NCBI RefSeq assembly: GCF_003319185.1
Contig: NZ_QOHJ01000005.1
Coordinates: 1 to 64,000, forward strand
Source: Blastococcus sp. TF02A-30
Lineage (GTDB): Bacteria > Actinomycetota > Actinomycetes > Mycobacteriales > Geodermatophilaceae
Reading direction: 5' to 3'
DNA: 64,000 nucleotides
Numbering within the stretch: position 1 is the stretch's first letter; every line of letters begins with the position of its first letter. Below, piece by piece: positions 30,017 through 39,635 of this stretch. The notes beneath the pieces were generated by a model. The model was not told the DNA's origin, did no database searches, and worked only from the letters and a program-made list of their open reading frames with translations. A program made the translations under genes and the position numbers.

Positions 30017-30784
30017 ATGAGCCGGCTCGCCGACGTCGACCTGTCCCTGCGCCTGGGCAAGAAGGAGGGCAAGACCCAGCTCGCCGCGGCGCAGCAGCGG
30101 CTGGTGCACCTGCGGTTGCTGCTGGGCGGCCAGCTCGGCTCCGGGGAGCTCGGGCCGCCGCTGTGCGTGCTGATCGAGGGCTGGGACGCCTCGGGCAAGG
30201 GCGGGGCGATCAAGCGGCTGGTCGGCGAGCTGGACCTGCGGCACGTGCGGGTGGCCCAGTTCTCCGCGCCCACGCCCGACGAGAAGCGGCACCACTTCAT
30301 GTGGCGGTTCTGGCCGGTGCTGCCGGGCTGGGGCGGGATGGCCGTCCTCGACCGCACCTGGTACGGCCGGGTGCTCGTGGAGCGGGTGGAGGGGTTCGCG
30401 CCGGAGGAGGCGTGGCGGCGGGCCTACGACGAGATCGTCGACCTCGAGACGACGCTCGCCGCCGAGGGCATGGTCCTGGTCAAGCTGTGGCTGCACCTGT
30501 CGCCCGAGGAGCAGCTGCGCCGGTTCGAGGCCCGGCGGGACGACCCCTACAAGGCCTGGAAGCTGACGGACGAGGACTGGCGCAACCGCGGGAAGCGCCC
30601 CGAGTACACCGCGGCGGTCGAGGAGATGCTCGCCCGCACCGACTCCCCGGCCGCGCCGTGGCACCTGGTCGCCGCGGAGGACAAGCGGTGGGCGCGGGTG
30701 GACGTCGTCCGCACCGTCTGCGCGGCGGTCGAGCAGGCGCTGCGCGCCCGCGGCATCGACCCCGACGCACCGCTGCACCGATGA
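30017..30784 (+). CDS. Polyphosphate kinase 2 family protein
   Basis: A 255-aa PPK2-type P-loop kinase, which uses polyphosphate to phosphorylate nucleotides or the reverse. Walker A is GWDASGKGG, the lid region has [13 protein letters not shown], and Walker B is in [27 protein letters not shown] replaces the more usual HFLWRFW..P-G. Length fits single-domain class I-III enzymes; the preference for ADP, AMP or GDP cannot be read from sequence. ATG at 30017; overlaps the next gene by 4 bases. Confidence 0.9.
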   Translation: MSRLADVDLSLRLGKKEGKTQLAAAQQRLVHLRLLLGGQLGSGELGPPLCVLIEGWDASGKGGAIKRLVGELDLRHVRVAQFSAPTPDEKRHHFMWRFWPVLPGWGGMAVLDRTWYGRVLVERVEGFAPEEAWRRAYDEIVDLETTLAAEGMVLVKLWLHLSPEEQLRRFEARRDDPYKAWKLTDEDWRNRGKRPEYTAAVEEMLARTDSPAAPWHLVAAEDKRWARVDVVRTVCAAVEQALRARGIDPDAPLHR

Positions 30785-31671
30785 CTTCCCGGGACGGCGC
30801 CGGTCAGGACGGCATGACCACGACGCTGTCGCTCCCCGTCCCGGGCGCCACCCTCGCCTACGACGTCCGCGGTCCGGTGCCGGCCGCGGACGGGCGGCCG
30901 CCGCTGCTGATGATCGCCCAGCCGATGGACGCCACCGGCTTCGGCACGCTCGCCGGGCTCTTCCCCGACCGCACGGTGGTCACCTACGACCCGCGGGGGC
31001 TGGGCCGCAGCACGCGCACCGACGGGCGGACCGACCACGACCCCGTCCGGCAGGCCGAGGACCTGCACCTGCTGGTCGAGGCGCTCGGCGCCGGGCCGGT
31101 CGACGTGCTGGCCAGCAGCGGCGGCGCGGTGACCGGGCTGGCGTGGGTGGCCGCGCACCCCGGCGACGTGCGCACCCTGGTGGCGCACGAGCCGCCGGTC
31201 CTGTCGGTCCTGCCGGACGCCGAGCGGGCCTTCGCCGCCGAGCGGCAGGTGCAGCTGACCTACGAGAAGAGCGGCTGGGGCGCGGGCATGGCCGCGTTCA
31301 TCGCGCTCACCTCGTGGCAGGGCGAGCTCCCCGACGAGCTGCCCCTCCCGGACCCGGCAGCGTTCGGGCTGCCCACCGAGGACGACGGCTCCCGACGGGA
31401 TCCGCTGCTCTCCGGCGTCTCGAACGCGGTCACCGCCTACCGCCCGGACGCCGATGCGCTCCGGGCGGCACCCACCCGCGTCGTGATCGCCGCCGGGATC
31501 GAGTCGAGGGGCACGCTGACCTGGCGCACCGCCGAGGCGACCGCGCGGCTGCTGGGCTCGGAGCTGGCCGTCTTCCCCAGCCACCACGGCGGCTTCATGG
31601 GCGGCGAGTTCGGCCTCCCCGGCCAGCCGGAGGCGTTCGCGGCGCGCCTGCGCGAGGTGCTCGCCGGCTAG
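30781..31671 (+). CDS. Alpha/beta hydrolase
   Basis: A 296-aa alpha/beta-hydrolase-fold protein. The strand-turn YDPRGLGRS and the nucleophile elbow region [14 protein letters not shown] carry the pattern G/A-x-S-x-G; a late His in SHHGGFMG would be the catalytic base. The oxyanion region is the QPMD segment. Substrate unknown. ATG at 30781 overlaps the PPK2 stop (ATGA); a second ATG at 30814 is possible. Its stop shares CTAG with the convergent TrmH gene stop. Confidence 0.85.
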   Translation: MTSRDGAGQDGMTTTLSLPVPGATLAYDVRGPVPAADGRPPLLMIAQPMDATGFGTLAGLFPDRTVVTYDPRGLGRSTRTDGRTDHDPVRQAEDLHLLVEALGAGPVDVLASSGGAVTGLAWVAAHPGDVRTLVAHEPPVLSVLPDAERAFAAERQVQLTYEKSGWGAGMAAFIALTSWQGELPDELPLPDPAAFGLPTEDDGSRRDPLLSGVSNAVTAYRPDADALRAAPTRVVIAAGIESRGTLTWRTAEATARLLGSELAVFPSHHGGFMGGEFGLPGQPEAFAARLREVLAG

Positions 31672-32312
31672 GCGGAGGGGCCGGCGTGCTGCCGGATCCA
31701 GGCGTGCATCGCGATGCCGGCGGCGACCCCCACGTTGATCGACCGGGTGGAGCCGAACTGGGCGATGGAGACGGTGAGGTCCGCGCCGTCCCGGGCCGGC
31801 TCGGTGAGCCCGGGACCTTCCTGCCCGAACAGCAGCACGCACCGCTCGGGCAGGTCGGCGGTCTCCAGCGGGACGGCGCCGGGGTGGTTGTCGACGGCGA
31901 CGACCGGGATGCCCTCCCCGCGGGCCCAGCCGAGCAGCCCGTCGACGTCGGCGTGGTGGCGCAGGTGCTGGTAGCGGTCGGTGACCATCGCGCCGCGCCG
32001 GTTCCACCGCCGCCGCCCCACGACGTGCACCTCCGCGGCGAGGAAGGCGTTGGCGGTGCGCACGACCGTGCCGATGTTCAGGTCGTGGCCGAAGTTCTCG
32101 ATGGCCACGTGGAAGGGGTGCCGGCGGCCGTCGAGGTCGGCCACGATCGCCTCGACCGTCCAGTAGCGGTAGCGGTCGACGACGTTGCGCCGGTCGCCGT
32201 GCTCGAGGAGCTCCCGGTCGTAGCGGGGGTCGTCGGGCCACGGGCCCTCCCAGGGGCCGACGCCGACCGTCGTCCCCCAGTCGGTGGGGCCGGGCAGCAC
32301 GTCGTCGGTCAC
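31668..32312 (-). CDS. TrmH-family (SPOUT) RNA 2'-O-methyltransferase
   Basis: A 214-aa SPOUT methyltransferase. The three family motifs are ENFGHDLNIGTVVRTAN, LLFGQEGPGLT and GSTRSINVGVAAGIAMHAW, forming the trefoil-knot SAM site. The first 60 residues are an extension with DRYRYWTVEAIVADLD. Target RNA position cannot be assigned; it lacks the L30e-like N-domain of some TrmH proteins. GTG at 32312. Divergent from the DUF952-GNAT gene with only 17 bases between starts as annotated. Confidence 0.88.
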   Translation of the reverse strand: MTDDVLPGPTDWGTTVGVGPWEGPWPDDPRYDRELLEHGDRRNVVDRYRYWTVEAIVADLDGRRHPFHVAIENFGHDLNIGTVVRTANAFLAAEVHVVGRRRWNRRGAMVTDRYQHLRHHADVDGLLGWARGEGIPVVAVDNHPGAVPLETADLPERCVLLFGQEGPGLTEPARDGADLTVSIAQFGSTRSINVGVAAGIAMHAWIRQHAGPSA

Positions 32313-32329
32313 CCCGGCAGGATCGCAGG

Positions 32330-33493
32330 GTGTCGACAAGCACTTCCCGGCCGCGTCCCGGGTCCCGCCCTGAGCGTGCGAAGGGTGGGGAGGACGTGCT
32401 CCTCCACCTCCTCGAGCCGGCCGGCTGGCGCGCGGCGCTGGCCACCGGCGCGCTGCGACCGCCCTCGCTGGCCGAGGTCGGCTTCGTGCACCTCTCCACG
32501 CCGGAGCAGGTGCACCTCCCGGCACAGGCCCTGTTCCCGGGCCGCCGCGACCTCGCGCTGCTGGTCGTCGACCCGGCGCGGCTGGCCGATCCGGTGCGTT
32601 TCGAACCGGGCCGACCCGACGACCCGGACGGCATGCTCTTCCCGCACCTCTACGGCGCGCTGCCGACGAACGCGGTCGTCGCCGTCCTCCCCTACCGGCC
32701 GCCGCTCGGGCCGCTGCCCGCGCCCGGCGACCACCTCGCCCGGGCAGTGGCCCTGTGCACGTCGGTGCCGGTGCGCCGGGCGGTCGGCGTGGGCGACGTC
32801 CCCGGTGGCGTCGCGGTGCTCGACCCCGACGTCGCCGCCTCGCAGGACAACAACCGGCTGCTGCTCACCGCACCGGTCGACGCCGCGGCCGTGGCGGCCG
32901 CGGCAGAGGAGGTCGGCGGCAACGCCGGCTGGCCGCACCGCGCGGCGCTGCTGGCCTGGCCGGGCGCCGGGGACGTCGCCGCGGAGCTCGGGCGGCTCGG
33001 CTGGGACGTCCAGGAGCTGGTGCTCATGGCCCGCTCCCCCGCCGACCCGCCCGCCGTCGCGACGGACCGCGTCGAGGTCGTGGAGCAGACCGCCGTGCAC
33101 GACCTGTGGGAGCGCTCCTGGCGCCGCGACCTCGCCGGCCTGGGCGAGCGGCTGGACGCCGTCGTGGCCCAGCTGATCGCCCGCGAGGAGCTCAACGACC
33201 GGGTCGTCGCGGTGACCGACCTCGTGGCGCGCGAGCAGGGCCGCGTCGTGGCCGCCGCGCAGCTGCGGGTCGACGGCGCGACGGCCGCGGTGGAGTCGGT
33301 GCTGACCGACCCCGGGGCCCGAGGGCGGGGGCACGCCGACGCGCTGCTGGCCCGCGCGCTCGAGCTGGCCGCGGGCGCCGGCTGCGACCTGGTGGTGCTC
33401 GAGGCGGCGGCCGACGACTGGCCGCGCCGCTGGTACGCCCGCCGCGGGTTCGCCGAGCTCGGCCGCACCTGGTCGGTCAGCCGGCAGCCCTAG
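32330..33493 (+). CDS. DUF952-GNAT fusion protein
   Basis: A 387-aa protein. Residues 23-125 match DUF952 (LLHLLEPAGW, VGFVHLSTPEQV, FPHLYGALP); the middle is a degenerate acetyltransferase-like half (about 145-230) and residues 235-385 a GNAT domain with the acetyl-CoA loop DPGARGRGHADALL and a closing WYARRGFAELGRTW. The substrate is unknown. GTG at 32330 is used here; GTG at 32396 is just as likely, since it begins the DUF952 domain and the intervening DNA resembles an intergenic repeat. The stop shares CTAG with cdsA. Confidence 0.82.
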   Translation: MSTSTSRPRPGSRPERAKGGEDVLLHLLEPAGWRAALATGALRPPSLAEVGFVHLSTPEQVHLPAQALFPGRRDLALLVVDPARLADPVRFEPGRPDDPDGMLFPHLYGALPTNAVVAVLPYRPPLGPLPAPGDHLARAVALCTSVPVRRAVGVGDVPGGVAVLDPDVAASQDNNRLLLTAPVDAAAVAAAAEEVGGNAGWPHRAALLAWPGAGDVAAELGRLGWDVQELVLMARSPADPPAVATDRVEVVEQTAVHDLWERSWRRDLAGLGERLDAVVAQLIAREELNDRVVAVTDLVAREQGRVVAAAQLRVDGATAAVESVLTDPGARGRGHADALLARALELAAGAGCDLVVLEAAADDWPRRWYARRGFAELGRTWSVSRQP

Positions 33494-34593
33494 ACCGGGG
33501 CGAGCACCGACAGCAGCAGGTAGGCCACCGCGGCCGAGGGCAGCAACGAGTCCAGCCGGTCCATGATCCCGCCGTGGCCGGGCAGCAGGTTGCCCATGTC
33601 CTTGATGCCCAGGTCGCGCTTGATGAGCGACTCGGCGAGGTCGCCGAGGGTGGCCGACGCGGCCAGCGCCACCCCGAACAGGACCCCGCCCCACCACGCC
33701 ACGTGGAAGGTGAGGGTGAAGACGAGGACGCCGACCAGCACGCAGGCGGCCACCGACCCGGCGAACCCCTCCCAGGACTTCTTCGGGCTGATCGAGGGCG
33801 CCATCGGGTGCTTGCCGAACAGGACACCGGCCGCGTAGCCGCCGACGTCGCTGCACACCACCGTGCCGATGAACACCAGCACCCGGGCGACGCCGTCGTC
33901 GGCCTCGAGCAGCAGGACGGCGAAGCCCGCCAGCAACGGCACGTAGAGGGCGACCAGCACGCCGGCGGAGGCGTCGCGCAGGTACCCGGCCGGCCCGTCC
34001 GCCAGCCGCCACAGCAGGACGGCGAGGACGGTCAGCAGGAAACCGGTGATCAGGCCGGTCGGCCCGCGCGACCACGCCAGCGAGAGCATCGCCAGCACAC
34101 CGACCAGCAGCGGGACCAGCGGGGCGCGGAAGCCGCCGGCCTTGAGCGCCCGGGTCAGCTCGACCACCGCGACGAGCATCGCCGCGATGATCACGCCGAG
34201 GAACGAGGGGCGCCAGATGAACAGCGTCGCGAGGATCAGCGCGCCGAGGCCCGCACCGACACCGATGGCCGCGCCGAGGTCACGCCCGGCCCGACCGGGC
34301 TGCTTCACCGGCTTCTCCGTCTCCGGCAGCTCGTCGACGGGCACCGCGTCGTCGGGCACGACGGCCGGGACCTCGGTCGTCTCGTCGGGGACGACGGCAG
34401 GGACCTCCGCCGTCGCGTCGGCGGCCGGCTCCGGTGCGCGGGCGGCGAGCGGTGGCAGGGGCGGCACGGGCCGCGAACGGTGCACCGGGCCGGTGTCATC
34501 GCCCGGGCCGGCCTCGGCGCGGGTGCCGGCCCGGGAGAAGGGCTGGGCACCCGGCCGCAGGGCGCCGGGGCGGTCGGCGGGGGTGGGGGTCAT
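33490..34593 (-). CDS. cdsA: Phosphatidate cytidylyltransferase
   Basis: Makes CDP-diacylglycerol from phosphatidate and CTP at the membrane. The 367-aa protein has a disordered Pro/Ala/Glu N-terminus of about 100 residues, then eight or so helices, with the full family signature SLIKRDLGIKDMGNLLPGHG followed by GIMDRLD near the C-terminus and SPKKSWEGFAGS before it. The long cytoplasmic N-tail is not needed for the catalytic core. ATG at 34593, 23 bases after the frr stop; frr-cdsA is a standard pair. Confidence 0.95.
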   Translation of the reverse strand: MTPTPADRPGALRPGAQPFSRAGTRAEAGPGDDTGPVHRSRPVPPLPPLAARAPEPAADATAEVPAVVPDETTEVPAVVPDDAVPVDELPETEKPVKQPGRAGRDLGAAIGVGAGLGALILATLFIWRPSFLGVIIAAMLVAVVELTRALKAGGFRAPLVPLLVGVLAMLSLAWSRGPTGLITGFLLTVLAVLLWRLADGPAGYLRDASAGVLVALYVPLLAGFAVLLLEADDGVARVLVFIGTVVCSDVGGYAAGVLFGKHPMAPSISPKKSWEGFAGSVAACVLVGVLVFTLTFHVAWWGGVLFGVALAASATLGDLAESLIKRDLGIKDMGNLLPGHGGIMDRLDSLLPSAAVAYLLLSVLAPV

Positions 34594-34616
34594 GGCGGAC
34601 GGGCCGTCGGGGTGGG

Positions 34617-35174
34617 TCAGACCTCGAGCAGCTCGGCTTCCTTGTTCTTCATCGCCTCGTCGACCTGGGTCACGTGCTGCTCGGTGAGGTGGTCGAGCTC
34701 CTTCTCCGCGCGGCGCACGTCGTCCTCACCGGCCTCGCCGTCCCTCGCGATGCGGTCGAGCTCTTCCTTGGCGCGGCGGCGGATGTTGCGGATCGCGACC
34801 TTGGCGTCCTCGCCCTTGCTCCGCGCCTGCTTGACCAGGTCGCGGCGGCGCTCCTCGGTCAGCTGGGGGAAGACCACGCGCAGGATCGTGCCGTCGTTGG
34901 TCGGGTTGACGCCGAGGTCGCTGTCGCGGATGGCCTTCTCGATGGCCTGCAGCTGCCCGGTGTCGTAGGGCTTGATGACCGCCATGCGGGCCTCGGGCAC
35001 GGTGATCGACGCCATCTGCGGCACCGGGGTGTAGGCGCCGTAGTAGTCGACCATGATCTTGTTGAACATCGACGGAGCGGCCCGGCCGGTGCGCACCGCG
35101 CCGAGGTCCTCCCGGGCGACGGACAGCGCCTTGTCCATGCGCTCCTCGGCGTCGAGCAGGGTGTCGTCGATCAC
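34617..35174 (-). CDS. frr: Ribosome recycling factor
   Basis: Splits post-termination ribosomes with EF-G. Exactly 185 aa from the GTG at 35174, the usual length; GGAGGG precedes it. Family motifs are [23 protein letters not shown] and the basic [20 protein letters not shown] helix. An upstream ATG at 35189 would add five residues and lacks support. Follows pyrH. Confidence 0.97.
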   Translation of the reverse strand: MIDDTLLDAEERMDKALSVAREDLGAVRTGRAAPSMFNKIMVDYYGAYTPVPQMASITVPEARMAVIKPYDTGQLQAIEKAIRDSDLGVNPTNDGTILRVVFPQLTEERRRDLVKQARSKGEDAKVAIRNIRRRAKEELDRIARDGEAGEDDVRRAEKELDHLTEQHVTQVDEAMKNKEAELLEV

Positions 35175-35192
35175 GGGTCTTCCCTCCATCGG

Positions 35193-35244
35193 CGGCGGGC
35201 CCTCGCCCGCCGTCGTCCTCGTCTCTCGTGCCGGCAGCGCCGGC
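35193..35244 (-). terminator. Hairpins between pyrH and frr
   Basis: Two stems in the 74-base gap: CGGCGGG/CCCGCCG (35193-35212) and GCCGGC/GCCGGC around AGC (35230-35244). They may terminate pyrH in part or attenuate frr. Confidence 0.4.
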
Positions 35245-35248
35245 CGGG

Positions 35249-36019
35249 TCAGGCCGGCTGGCTGATCAGCGTGCCGATCCTCTCACCTGCGGCCGCCCGC
35301 GCGATGTTGCCGTCGCGCAGCAGGTTGAACACCACGATCGGCATGCGGTTGTCCATGGCCAGGCTGATCGCCGTCGCGTCGGCGACCTTCAGCTGCTTGG
35401 CCAGCACCGTGCCGTAGTCCAGGTCGTCGTACATGACCGCGTCGGGGTTCGTGCGCGGGTCGTCGTCGTACACGCCGTCGACGCCGTTCTTGGCCATGAG
35501 CAGCACCTGGCAGCCGATCTCCAGCGCGCGCTGGGCGGCGACCGTGTCGGTGGAGAAGTACGGCATGCCCGCACCGGCGCCGAAGATGACCAGCCGGTCC
35601 TTCTCCATGTGCCGGACGGCCTTGCGCGGGATGTAGGGCTCGGCGACCTGCCCCATGGTGATCGCGGTCTGCACCCGGGTCTCCAGGCCGACCTGCTCGC
35701 AGAAGGCCTGGAGGGCCAGCGCGTTCATGACGGTGCCCAGCATGCCCATGTAGTCGGCCTGCCGGCGGTCCATGCCCGCCACGGCCAGCTCGGCGCCGCG
35801 GAAGAAGTTGCCCCCGCCGACGACGACGGCGACCTGCGTGCCGCCGTGGACGACCTGCTTGAGCTGCTCGGCGATGCTCCGGACGACGTCGGAGTCGACG
35901 CCGACCTTGCCGCCGCCGAACGCCTCGCCGGAGAGCTTGAGCAGCACGCGCTTGTAGCCGTGCCCGTCCGCCGGCTCGAATGCGGTCGGCGCGGACAGCG
36001 GTGCGGTGGTCTCGGTCAA
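35249..36019 (-). CDS. pyrH: UMP kinase
   Basis: Hexameric amino-acid-kinase-fold enzyme making UDP from UMP. The 256-aa protein has a 20-residue N-terminal extension, [20 protein letters not shown], the [20 protein letters not shown] helix and the acceptor region [16 protein letters not shown] at 36019. Located between tsf and frr as usual, but a strong terminator upstream suggests its own promoter. Confidence 0.97.
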   Translation of the reverse strand: MTETTAPLSAPTAFEPADGHGYKRVLLKLSGEAFGGGKVGVDSDVVRSIAEQLKQVVHGGTQVAVVVGGGNFFRGAELAVAGMDRRQADYMGMLGTVMNALALQAFCEQVGLETRVQTAITMGQVAEPYIPRKAVRHMEKDRLVIFGAGAGMPYFSTDTVAAQRALEIGCQVLLMAKNGVDGVYDDDPRTNPDAVMYDDLDYGTVLAKQLKVADATAISLAMDNRMPIVVFNLLRDGNIARAAAGERIGTLISQPA

Positions 36020-36072
36020 CGGCTCATCCTCGTGTCGTCGTCTGTTCGCTGGGATCCTGCCGCACGGACGAA

Positions 36073-36102
36073 CGGCCCCGCTCCCGGAAGGGAGCGGGGC
36101 CG
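36073..36102 (-). terminator. tsf terminator
   Basis: CGGCCCCGCTCCC, loop GGAA, GGGAGCGGGGCCG: a perfect 13-bp stem about 80 bases past the tsf stop. Confidence 0.85.
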
Positions 36103-36113
36103 CCGCAACGTGC

Positions 36114-36177
36114 TGGAACGGCCCCCCTTGCAGGGCCCCACCGCGAGCGTGCGAGCGATGGGGGGCAAGGGGGTCCT
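36114..36177 (-). repeat. Intergenic hairpin repeat, copy B
   Basis: On the minus strand it opens GGACCCCCTTGCCCCCCATC, continues through GCTCGCACGCTCGCGG, and closes with CCTGCAAGGGGGGCCGTTCC. The ends pair to form a long hairpin. It shares layout and sequence with the element between rpsB and tsf. Confidence 0.65.
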
Positions 36178-36180
36178 TCG

Positions 36181-36996
36181 TCAGGCCTGGCCGACCTCGA
36201 AGCGGGCGAACCGCTCCACGGTCAGGCCGGCCTCGTCGACGATCTGCTTGACCGTGCGCTTGGGCTCGGTGATCGACGGCTGCTCGAGCAGGACGAAGTC
36301 CTTGAAGTAGGCGTTGACCCGACCCTCGACGATCTTGGTGATCGCCTGCTCGGGCTTGCCCTCCTCCTTGGCGGTCTGCTCGGCGACCCGGCGCTCGGTC
36401 TCGACGGCCTCGGCCGGGACCTCGTCGCGGGTGAGGTAGCGCGGCCGCGCGGCGGCGATGTGCATCGCCAGGCTGCGGGCGGCGTCCTCGGAACCACCGC
36501 TGTACTGCACCGCGACACCGATGGCCGGGGGCAGGTCGGTGGCCCGCTTGTGCAGGTAGGTGGCGGTGGTGCCCTCGAAGGCGACGAAGCGCGACAGCAC
36601 GAGCTTCTCGCCGATGCGGGCCGACTCGCCCTCGACCAGCGCGGCGACGGTCTGGCCGTCGACCTCGGTGGCCAGGAGCGCCTCGGCGTCGGCCGGCTTG
36701 CCCTGCAGGCCGATCTCGAGCAGGCGCTCGGCCAGCTTGATGAAGTCGGCGTTCTTGGCGACGAAGTCGGTCTCGCAGTCGAGCTCGAGCAGGGCGCCGT
36801 CCTTGCTGACGACGATGCCGTTGGTCGTCGAGCGCTCGAGGCGCTTGCCGACGTCCTTGGCGCCCTTGACGCGCAGGATCTCGACGGCCTTGTCGTAGTC
36901 GCCGTCGGCCTCGGTGAGCGCCTTCTTGCAGTCCATCATGCCGGCGCCGGTGGCGTCGCGGAGACGCTTGACGTCGGCTGCGGTGAAGTCAGCCAT
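36181..36996 (-). CDS. tsf: Elongation factor Ts
   Basis: Nucleotide-exchange factor for EF-Tu. The 271-aa protein has the signature [22 protein letters not shown] region near the N-terminus, the [17 protein letters not shown] core and the [17 protein letters not shown] coiled domain. ATG at 36996. Downstream of rpsB with a repeat hairpin between them. Confidence 0.97.
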   Translation of the reverse strand: MADFTAADVKRLRDATGAGMMDCKKALTEADGDYDKAVEILRVKGAKDVGKRLERSTTNGIVVSKDGALLELDCETDFVAKNADFIKLAERLLEIGLQGKPADAEALLATEVDGQTVAALVEGESARIGEKLVLSRFVAFEGTTATYLHKRATDLPPAIGVAVQYSGGSEDAARSLAMHIAAARPRYLTRDEVPAEAVETERRVAEQTAKEEGKPEQAITKIVEGRVNAYFKDFVLLEQPSITEPKRTVKQIVDEAGLTVERFARFEVGQA

Positions 36997-37020
36997 GTCT
37001 CTCTTCCCTGAAGTGTCTGG

Positions 37021-37082
37021 TCCCTGCGGCTCGGGACGGCCCCGTCCAGAGGCTCGTCCCGAGCTCGCGAGGGATGAGGAGG
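37021..37082 (-). repeat. Intergenic hairpin repeat, copy A
   Basis: On the minus strand GGACCCCGTCC ... CATCCCTCGCGAGCTCGGGA ... CTGGACGGGGCCGTCCCGAG. The ends pair (GGACCCCGTCC with GGACGGGGCC), and an inner CTCGGGACGAG forms a second stem. Same family as 36114-36177. Confidence 0.65.
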
Positions 37083-37091
37083 ACGGGGTCC

Positions 37092-38033
37092 TTACGCGTT
37101 CTGGGCGCCCTGAGTGCCGGTCTCGGTGCTACCGGTGGCGGGCACGCCCTCGACCGGGGCGACCTCGTTCGCGGTGACGGTCGGGGCCTCGGCCGGGGTC
37201 TCCGGCAGCGGGGTGGCGGTGTCGGCGGCCGGGGCGGCAGCGGCGTCGCCACCGGTCAGGAGCTCGCGCTCCCAGTCGGCCAGCGGCTCACCGGCGGCGA
37301 CGGCCGGCTCGGCGCCGTCCTCGCGACCGGCGTTGGCCTGCGCGGCCGAGCGGGCCATGAGGCCCTCGGCGACGGCGTCGGCGATCACGCGGGTCAGCAC
37401 GGTGATGCTGCGGATCGCGTCGTCGTTGCCCGGGATCTTGTAGTCGACCTCGTCCGGGTCGCAGTTGGTGTCGAGGATCGCGACGACCGGGATGTTCAGC
37501 TTGCGGGCCTCGCCGACGGCGATGTGCTCCTTCTTGGTGTCCACGATCCAGATGGCGCTGGGCACCTTCTGCATGTCGCGGATACCGCCGAGGGAGCGGT
37601 CCAGCTTGGCCTTCTCCCGGCTGAGGACCAGCTGCTCCTTCTTGGACAGGGAGACCAGCACGCCGGTCTGCTCCATGTCCTCGATCTCCTTGAGGCGCTG
37701 GAGACGCTTGTGCACGGTCTGGAAGTTGGTGAGCATGCCGCCCAGCCAGCGCTGGTTCACGTAGGGCATGCCGACGCGCTGCGCCTGCTCGGCGACGACC
37801 TCCTGTGCCTGGCGCTTGGTGCCGACGAACAGGATCGAGCCACCGTGCGCGACCGTCTGCTTGACGAACTCGTAGGCGTTGTCGATGTACCCGAGCGTCT
37901 GCTGCAGGTCGATGATGTAGATGCCGTTGCGCTCGGTGAAGATGAAGCGCTTCATCTTCGGGTTCCAGCGACGGGTCTGGTGCCCGAAGTGGACGCCGCT
38001 GTCGAGCAGCTGCTTCATGCTGACGACTGCCAT
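37092..38033 (-). CDS. rpsB: 30S ribosomal protein S2
   Basis: The 313-aa protein is normal S2 to about residue 235: [42 protein letters not shown] and [20 protein letters not shown]. Then about 75 residues of an Ala/Pro/Glu/Thr-rich acidic tail follow, as in other actinobacteria. ATG at 38033. First gene of rpsB-tsf. Confidence 0.97.
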   Translation of the reverse strand: MAVVSMKQLLDSGVHFGHQTRRWNPKMKRFIFTERNGIYIIDLQQTLGYIDNAYEFVKQTVAHGGSILFVGTKRQAQEVVAEQAQRVGMPYVNQRWLGGMLTNFQTVHKRLQRLKEIEDMEQTGVLVSLSKKEQLVLSREKAKLDRSLGGIRDMQKVPSAIWIVDTKKEHIAVGEARKLNIPVVAILDTNCDPDEVDYKIPGNDDAIRSITVLTRVIADAVAEGLMARSAAQANAGREDGAEPAVAAGEPLADWERELLTGGDAAAAPAADTATPLPETPAEAPTVTANEVAPVEGVPATGSTETGTQGAQNA

Positions 38034-38333
38034 GGCCGCACAGCCTTTCTTCTGCGCGCGACCGGATCCGGCCGCGCTCCTCGGTTGACGCGGGCACCGG
38101 GTGGTGCGCCGCCCTGGTGTCCTGACCGCGCCACTCCCCCGGTACGGGACCGGGACCGAGGTGGCGACTGCCCCGCCGATCGGCGGGAAGAGGACACGCG
38201 AAGTCGACCCGAATGCTCGGGCCGCACCGGACAGCATACGCGACGCCGACGGGGCCTCTCCCCAGCCGTCCGGGCCGTCCACAGATGGGCTCCGGCGACC
38301 CCGGCGGCCCGCTGCCCCGGCCAGTCTCGCCGC
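38034..38333. promoter_or_regulatory. Divergent promoter region, rpsB and M23-like gene
   Basis: A 300-base gap with no gene. It must hold the rpsB-tsf promoter (minus) and the promoter of the M23-like gene (plus). The stretch 38195-38245 is slightly less GC-rich (GAAGTCGACCCGAATGCTC), a likely promoter site, but I cannot name the boxes. Confidence 0.4.
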
Positions 38334-39542
38334 ATGCGCACGGCCGTCGTCACCCTCGTCCTCGCCGTGGCGGTCGCCCTCGCCCCGGTGGCGGCGGAGG
38401 CGGTCCCGTCGCCTGCTCCCGCGCCGGTCCCGGCCGCGGCCTGGACCGCCCCGGTGGGCGGTGACCTCCGGGTCGGCCGGCCCTTCGAGCCGCCGCCGCA
38501 CCCGTACGGGGCCGGGCACCGCGGCGTGGACCTGGTGGCCGCGCCGGGGACCCCGGTCCTCGCCGCCGGTGACGGCGTGGTGGCGTTCGCCGGGATGGTC
38601 GCCGGGCGGCCCGTGGTCAGCGTCGACCACGACGGCCTGCGGACGACGTACGAGCCGGTCCGGCCGTCGGTCGGTGCCGGCACGCCGGTCACCCGGGGCT
38701 CGCCGCTCGGCGCGCTGCTGGCCGGCCACCCCGGCTGCCCGGCGCCGGCCTGCCTGCACTGGGGTGCGCGCCGCGGGGAGGTCTACCTGGACCCGATGGC
38801 CCTGCTCCGCCCGCCCCGGGTGCGCCTGCTGCCGTGGGAGGAGGTCACGCCGGCCGGTGCGCGGTCCAGAGGGTCCACCGGTCGGACTCCTCGAGCGACC
38901 CCTCGGGCAGCCGGTCGCGCAGTGCGTCGACCAGGTGCCGCAGCTCGGCGTCGTCGAGGTCGTGCAGGATCGACCGCCCGGTGCGCGCCGCGATCTCGGC
39001 GAGGTAGTCCTCGCGGTCGGCGTAGCGCCGACGGACCTCCCACAGCGGCGTCGTCCGCAGCTCGGCGAAGCCGGCGGCCGCCAGGGCCGATTCCAGCGCC
39101 GCGGGCTCGGGACGACGACGGTTCTCGACGTCGAGCAGCCGGGGGAACACCTCGAAGAACCAGCCACGTGGGTGCGTGGACGTCCCCGGCCGGGCCACGT
39201 CGTCGGCCGTGCGGTCCTGGATCAGGACGGTGCCCCCGGGTTTCAGCAGGCGGAACGCCTCGGCCGCGACCGCCGGCAGGTCGGGCGTGTGGTGCACCAG
39301 CGCCCGCTCGAACACGACGTCGGCGCAGCCGTCGGGCAGACCCGTCGCCGTCGCGTCCCCGTGCACGAACTCGACCCCCGGGAGCGCGCCGTGCGCCTGG
39401 CGCGCGGACCCCAGGATCGGCTCGCTGGAGTCCACGCCGACGACACGGGCCGCGCCGAGCTCCTGCCAGGCCCGGGTGTAGGTGCCGCCACCGCACCCGA
39501 TGTCCACGACGACGGCGCCGACCGGGTCGACCAGCGCCGTGA
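38334..39542 (+). CDS. M23-like secreted metallopeptidase homologue, no early stop
   Basis: The first 170 residues form a signal peptide (ending VAAEAVP) and an M23/LytM-like domain: [15 protein letters not shown] holds the first His and Asp ligands, and [15 protein letters not shown] holds the last His, with Cys where the active-site His of HxH would be. In the related family this is usual and suggests no or altered activity. The family should end near 38840 (RVRLLPW), but the frame stays open to 39542, giving a 402-aa ORF whose last 230 residues are Arg/Pro-rich and antisense to the methyltransferase gene. The true end is therefore doubtful. Confidence 0.6.
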   Translation: MRTAVVTLVLAVAVALAPVAAEAVPSPAPAPVPAAAWTAPVGGDLRVGRPFEPPPHPYGAGHRGVDLVAAPGTPVLAAGDGVVAFAGMVAGRPVVSVDHDGLRTTYEPVRPSVGAGTPVTRGSPLGALLAGHPGCPAPACLHWGARRGEVYLDPMALLRPPRVRLLPWEEVTPAGARSRGSTGRTPRATPRAAGRAVRRPGAAARRRRGRAGSTARCAPRSRRGSPRGRRSADGPPTAASSAARRSRRPPGPIPAPRARDDDGSRRRAAGGTPRRTSHVGAWTSPAGPRRRPCGPGSGRCPRVSAGGTPRPRPPAGRACGAPAPARTRRRRSRRADPSPSRPRARTRPPGARRAPGARTPGSARWSPRRRHGPRRAPARPGCRCRHRTRCPRRRRRPGRPAP

Positions 39543-39621
39543 CCGCGTTCCGCCAGGAGGCGTCAGCCGCGCGACCGGAGTAGGTGGCGCGGTTGGCCGG
39601 GTCACCGAAGTCGATGGCCAC
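38845..39621 (-). CDS. Class I SAM-dependent methyltransferase
   Basis: A 258-aa methyltransferase with motif [12 protein letters not shown] near residue 39, the acidic ribose-binding [11 protein letters not shown], motif [13 protein letters not shown] and [12 protein letters not shown]. Small-molecule type (UbiE/Methyltransf_11 style); substrate unknown. ATG at 39621, 15 bases beyond the whiG stop, so probably co-transcribed with whiG. The reading frame has good codon bias, which makes it the real gene over the antisense one. Confidence 0.88.
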   Translation of the reverse strand: MAIDFGDPANRATYSGRAADASWRNAVTALVDPVGAVVVDIGCGGGTYTRAWQELGAARVVGVDSSEPILGSARQAHGALPGVEFVHGDATATGLPDGCADVVFERALVHHTPDLPAVAAEAFRLLKPGGTVLIQDRTADDVARPGTSTHPRGWFFEVFPRLLDVENRRRPEPAALESALAAAGFAELRTTPLWEVRRRYADREDYLAEIAARTGRSILHDLDDAELRHLVDALRDRLPEGSLEESDRWTLWTAHRPA

Positions 39622-39635
39622 GCCCGGACGACCGC

